DNA of 64,000 nt from an uncultured Bacteroidales bacterium (GTDB taxonomy: Bacteria > Bacteroidota > Bacteroidia > Bacteroidales > F082). Shown here piece by piece: positions 60,888 through 64,000 of the stretch. The number at the start of each line of letters is the position of its first letter. Positions within the stretch are counted from its first letter, which is position 1. The stretch is from contig CAMHFN010000007.1 of the NCBI GenBank assembly GCA_946184615.1, positions 30,812 to 94,811 of the forward strand, given 5' to 3'. Under the pieces are notes generated by a model. The model did not search any database and was not told the DNA's origin. It worked only from the letters and a program-made list of their open reading frames with translations. A program made the translations under genes and the position numbers.

Positions 60888-62505
60888 CTTGGCCAACGCA
60901 CAAGTCGTTGCGGATTTCGAGACGGGCGATTTCAGCCAACTCAACCCCTACAGCTTCACCAACGACGCCACCTATCCTTGGACGGTGGAGAATGTCATCA
61001 TGAGTGGCAGCAACTACTTGATTCAGAGTGGTAATGCCGGAAACAATGGTACAACATCCGCATTTTCAATCTCCGTGAATTTCGGCGAACCTGGCTATAT
61101 CAGCTTCGATGCCAAATGTATGGGCGAAGGCGATCTCGATTTGCTCTATGATGTGTGTCAATTTTCTATTGACGGTTCGGTTCAACTCCAACATGGAGAG
61201 GATATTTCAGGTTGGAACACGTATACCTATAATGTGACCGCTGGGACGCACGAGTTTGAGTGGGCTTACATCAAGGACGGGTCTTACAGTATGGAAGGCG
61301 ACTGCTTCCAGTTGGACAACATCACCTTCGGTCCTGGGACGGGCTGTGCTGCTCCTTTTGGATTGATCGTCCAAAATGCTGAAAACTATGCCGAGTTGTC
61401 TTGGGAGGGTTGCTCCGACACCTACACCCTGCGCTACAAGAACGGCACGGGAGCATGGAACACCGTGCCGGGAATCACAGGCCGTTTTTATACTCTTGAA
61501 AACCTGACCACGGGCGACTATACGGTGGAGGTGCAATCCGACTGCGAGCCTGGCAATTGGGCTACAGGGACGTTCATGATCCACGTTCCCGCCTCCACTG
61601 CCGATTGGTATGGATATGTTTACAATGCATACAGCCTTGATTATGAAGACAAAATAGACTGTTTCAACATGCAGGATCTCACCACCGTTACGGTGGCTTC
61701 CGAGGCGTTTCCGAGTTATGTATATGGGGCTACGTTCGTCAAAGGAGAGATGTGGTTCTGCATGTATAACGATGAAATCAGTGATTATAGTCTATATAAA
61801 GCGCCGATTGACATCTACAGCAAGACGGTAGGCACCCCTGAGGTCGTTGTGGAATATTGTGGTCTTTATGTAATGGCTTACAATCCGGTCAACGGTTTGC
61901 TCTATTATGTTGATGCTAATGACCACCATTTGAAGAGCATCAACCCCGAGGCCATCGGCCCTGTCACCGATTATGGTGAAATCAGTAATACAGTGTTAGC
62001 ATTAGCCATCAACAAGGATGGCGAAGCGTATGGGAATTTTTATGACGGATCCGATTACCTCTTCTGTTCGGTGAACCTTACCAACGCAAGCCTGACGGTT
62101 ATTGATGCCGAATATGCGCCTTATGAGGGTTTCGCTTTCGACCTGGTTACCAACGAACTCTTTGGAGTGTATGGAAGCTCTTTGTATTATATTGATCCTC
62201 AGAATCCGGAGCCTTATTATTGTGGGCAAATCGGTGGTGACGAGTGGGTTGATTTTGACTACGGATTCTTCATGGTGTACGACTGGGATGCCGTAGGTGA
62301 GAGTTCGGTGGAAAACCTCAAGCTGTATCCGAACCCGGCTCAGGGTCAGGTTACCGTGGAAGGCACGGGTCTGATGGTGGTGAGCAACCTCCTCGGCCAG
62401 GAAGTGCTCCGCCAGCAGATTGACGGCAAAGCCACCGTTGAACTGCCCAAGGGCATCTACCTTGTCCGTGTGAACAACGCCATGAGCAAGGTGGTGGTGG
62501 AATGA
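60841..62505 (+). CDS. T9SS type A surface protein with jelly-roll and propeller-like parts
   Basis: 554 residues. Signal peptide MKKALHFIIALLAFVGLANA; a MAM/choice-of-anchor-like jelly roll (about 22-165, ADFETGDFSQ to FQLDNITFGPG); an Fn3-like domain (about 170-250); a repeat-containing beta region (about 255-480, MAYNPVNGLLYYVD, VLALAINKDGEAYG, FDLVTNELFGVYG) like a propeller; and a type A T9SS tail (about 492-554, LKLYPNPAQGQVTVEG, LPKGIYLVRVN, SKVVVE). Exported by T9SS and probably surface-anchored. A second gene with identical leader and signal peptide begins at 63954. Ligand unknown. Confidence 0.88.
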   Translation: MKKALHFIIALLAFVGLANAQVVADFETGDFSQLNPYSFTNDATYPWTVENVIMSGSNYLIQSGNAGNNGTTSAFSISVNFGEPGYISFDAKCMGEGDLDLLYDVCQFSIDGSVQLQHGEDISGWNTYTYNVTAGTHEFEWAYIKDGSYSMEGDCFQLDNITFGPGTGCAAPFGLIVQNAENYAELSWEGCSDTYTLRYKNGTGAWNTVPGITGRFYTLENLTTGDYTVEVQSDCEPGNWATGTFMIHVPASTADWYGYVYNAYSLDYEDKIDCFNMQDLTTVTVASEAFPSYVYGATFVKGEMWFCMYNDEISDYSLYKAPIDIYSKTVGTPEVVVEYCGLYVMAYNPVNGLLYYVDANDHHLKSINPEAIGPVTDYGEISNTVLALAINKDGEAYGNFYDGSDYLFCSVNLTNASLTVIDAEYAPYEGFAFDLVTNELFGVYGSSLYYIDPQNPEPYYCGQIGGDEWVDFDYGFFMVYDWDAVGESSVENLKLYPNPAQGQVTVEGTGLMVVSNLLGQEVLRQQIDGKATVELPKGIYLVRVNNAMSKVVVE

Positions 62506-62515
62506 CCATCACGCC

Positions 62516-63799
62516 TCAACGCTCAATGACATATTGAAGCGTACTTCGGCTGCTCTGTTTGAGATAAACCTTTTTCCCTTGGAGAAAAGCGTCTCCCATG
62601 GTGTAGGAGTAGTCATAATGCCTAATAGTAAACAAGGTTAGCCCTTTGTTGTATTTCAACTGGAAGGTCTCGCGCAACGAAGCAACGAGGCCTTTCAGTT
62701 TTTCTTCATCATGGTCGAAACAGAACGAGAGCATCAAAGCTGAGGTTTGGATGACGTTGGCGTGAAGGTTAAGCTCGTCGCATGCACCAAAGATGAGCCG
62801 AAGGTTGTGCTCGTTCATAAAAGAATAGTCGCGGGGCGAGATGGACACCAGGGTCTGGTTGTCCTTGACGATATAGGAAGGGGTCCGCTCAATGTTCGGG
62901 TCGGCCTTGCCGTCGATGACGGAAGGGGTGTGGTCGGGATGGAGAAACGACTGTACCTTTAGAATGATGCCTTTGTTCTGTAAGGGCTTGACGGTCTTGG
63001 GATGGATGATGGAGGCCCCGTAAAAAGCCAACTCGATGGCTTCGGAATAGGTGATATGGGGAAGTTGTACCGTTTGGTTGAAGCGCTTCGGGTCGGCGTT
63101 GAGCAGTCCGTCCACGTCTTTCCAGATGGTGACTTCTTCGGCATCGAGGCAGTTGGCAAAGATGGCAGCGGTGTAGTCGGAGCCTTCGCGGCCCAAGGTG
63201 ACCGTGTGTTTGCCATCGACCGTGGCACCAATGAAACCTTGGGTGATGCACACAATGCCGTGAATGTGCTCCTCGTTCAACTTGCTGATGCGTAATCGGG
63301 TCTCGTCCCAATCCGGAGAGGCGGAACGGAAACGGTCATCGGTCAATACGTATTTTCGGGCATCCAGCCAGCGGCATGGCACATCGCAATGGTTGAGATA
63401 CTCTTGGATGATGGTGGTTGAAATCAACTCGCCGTAACTCACCGTCTGGTCGTATTGGTAGTCGTAAGGCTGGTCGGTACATTGCAGTTTCTCCCAAAGC
63501 TCGATGAAGAGCTCCGACACCGACTCGATGACAGGATGTTCATGGTTCTGATCAAAGAGATCGAGAATGATTTTTTCGTGATAGCTCATCACCTCGCCAA
63601 GTGCTTCAATACCCAGTTCACCTTTGTGTTCACGGAAGTCCTTGAGTGCCTTCTCCAACATGTTGGTGGTCTTGCCCATGGCCGACACGACCAGAAAGAT
63701 GTCCTCATCCTTGTGTTGAACCACGATATTCTTCAAGTTGCGCACGGCGGCGGCATCTTTCACCGAAGCCCCACCAAATTTATAGATTTTCTTAATCAT
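62516..63799 (-). CDS. Aspartate kinase
   Basis: Phosphorylates aspartate, first step to lysine, threonine, methionine and diaminopimelate. 427 residues, monofunctional. Kinase domain motifs KFGGASVKDAAAVRN (6-20), TLGREGSDYTAAIFANCL and IWKDVDGLLNADPKRF; regulatory ACT pair in the last third (about 300-427: LVSISPRDYSFMNEHNLRLIF, LHANVIQTSALMLSF). It lies between the two near-identical T9SS gene starts, convergent with the first (10 bases apart). Confidence 0.93.
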   Translation of the reverse strand: MIKKIYKFGGASVKDAAAVRNLKNIVVQHKDEDIFLVVSAMGKTTNMLEKALKDFREHKGELGIEALGEVMSYHEKIILDLFDQNHEHPVIESVSELFIELWEKLQCTDQPYDYQYDQTVSYGELISTTIIQEYLNHCDVPCRWLDARKYVLTDDRFRSASPDWDETRLRISKLNEEHIHGIVCITQGFIGATVDGKHTVTLGREGSDYTAAIFANCLDAEEVTIWKDVDGLLNADPKRFNQTVQLPHITYSEAIELAFYGASIIHPKTVKPLQNKGIILKVQSFLHPDHTPSVIDGKADPNIERTPSYIVKDNQTLVSISPRDYSFMNEHNLRLIFGACDELNLHANVIQTSALMLSFCFDHDEEKLKGLVASLRETFQLKYNKGLTLFTIRHYDYSYTMGDAFLQGKKVYLKQSSRSTLQYVIER

Positions 63800-63819
63800 T
63801 TAGAATGTTGTTGATGTTG

Positions 63820-63827
63820 CAAAAATA
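63820..63827 (-). promoter_or_regulatory. -7 box of the aspartate kinase gene
   Basis: TATTTTTG on the minus strand, 21 bases before the start codon. Confidence 0.5.
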
Positions 63828-63857
63828 ATAAAGAACAGAAAAAGTATTTTGAAAAAA

Positions 63858-63889
63858 TTGGCACAATTTCTGCAAAAATACTATCTTTG
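63858..63889 (+). promoter_or_regulatory. Promoter of the 63954 gene
   Basis: TTG at 63858-63860, 21-base spacer, TATCTTTG at 63882-63889. Confidence 0.65.
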
Positions 63890-63927
63890 TTTGTGGATTA
63901 ACCGTAATAAAATAAGAAGTCACATCA

Positions 63928-63953
63928 CTATTATTAACTAAATATCTATTATT
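63928..63953 (+). promoter_or_regulatory. Shared 5'-UTR block, copy C
   Basis: CTATTATTAACTAAAT plus ten bases ending in TATT, directly before the ATG at 63954. Confidence 0.65.
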
Positions 63954-64000
63954 ATGAAAAAAGCTTTACATTTCATCATTGCGCTGCTTGCCTTTGTAGG
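63954..64000 (+). CDS. Start of a paralogous secreted protein (partial)
   Basis: The window ends inside the signal peptide. The 15 complete codons (MKKALHFIIALLAFV) and the leader upstream are the same as in the gene at 60841, so this is presumably another T9SS-exported surface protein. What follows, and whether the mature part is similar or different, cannot be seen. Confidence 0.75.
   Translation, partial: MKKALHFIIALLAFV

Larger units (their letters stand above)
63914..64000 (+). repeat. 87-bp direct repeat, copy 2
   Basis: Matches 60801-60887 at 86 of 87 positions up to the window edge, so the repeat may be longer. Confidence 0.95.

Overview
The window comes from a member of the Bacteroidota, most likely an uncultured T9SS-positive lineage of the order Bacteroidales. 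Four lines of evidence support this. Nearly every transcription unit starts with a TAnnTTTG -7 box, the Bacteroidota primary-sigma promoter. Several large secreted proteins end in type A Por-secretion (T9SS) tails. MurF is fused to alanine racemase. The DUF4271-hemD-rnpA-yidD-S41 peptidase block and the TonB receptor/DUF5689/secreted EEP nuclease triad are both typical of the phylum. The DNA is about half G+C, densely coding and mostly chromosomal housekeeping. I see no phage, insertion sequence, integrase or CRISPR array.

Layout. 1-10.5 kb: the start of a probable lptB, kdsD, recQ with a DUF4296 lipoprotein, DUF805, a leftward envelope operon (lptF-type permease, two glycosyltransferases, ettA) and a single-domain PAS protein. 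10.1-16.4 kb: one leftward operon, DUF4271-hemD-rnpA-yidD-S41 peptidase-O-antigen ligase-cdd-gtrA. 16.4-21.3 kb: pta-ackA (acetate production) and the murF-alr fusion. 22.1-32.4 kb: an accessory surface region with a 1499-residue Fn3 protein, two T9SS cargo proteins, and two tiny proteins ending in a PLAGG motif, a transmembrane helix and a basic tail. 32.5-41.6 kb: a GH20 lipoprotein, then a secreted EEP nuclease divergent from a TonB receptor and a repeat-rich DUF5689 lipoprotein. 41.7-46.8 kb: a dolichol-phosphate-mannose-synthase-like GT2, pyrC, an S4 protein, a MORN lipoprotein, der and era. 46.9-56.9 kb: initiator tRNA, a lipoprotein, nhaC, a P-loop/dCMP deaminase fusion, a LOG protein, mtnN, a zinc-ribbon membrane protein, an M20 amidohydrolase and manA. 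56.9-64 kb: tlpA-DUF6029-Omp28, trmO, another T9SS cargo, aspartate kinase, and the start of a near-identical paralogue of that cargo.

The best candidates for undescribed biology are these. (1) The duplicated cassette of a T9SS cargo gene followed by a PLAGG-CTERM mini-protein gene and a matching terminator. (2) A 5'-UTR block fixed 26 nt ahead of three surface-protein start codons, two of them inside an 87-bp near-identical repeat that also encodes the signal peptide. (3) A family of 7-bp-period micro-repeats at many gene junctions, one of them inside a coding sequence. (4) The surface nuclease/OB-fold/TonB triad and the TlpA-DUF6029-Omp28 thiol-protein cluster. All functional statements are inferred from sequence recognition; no database search was possible.
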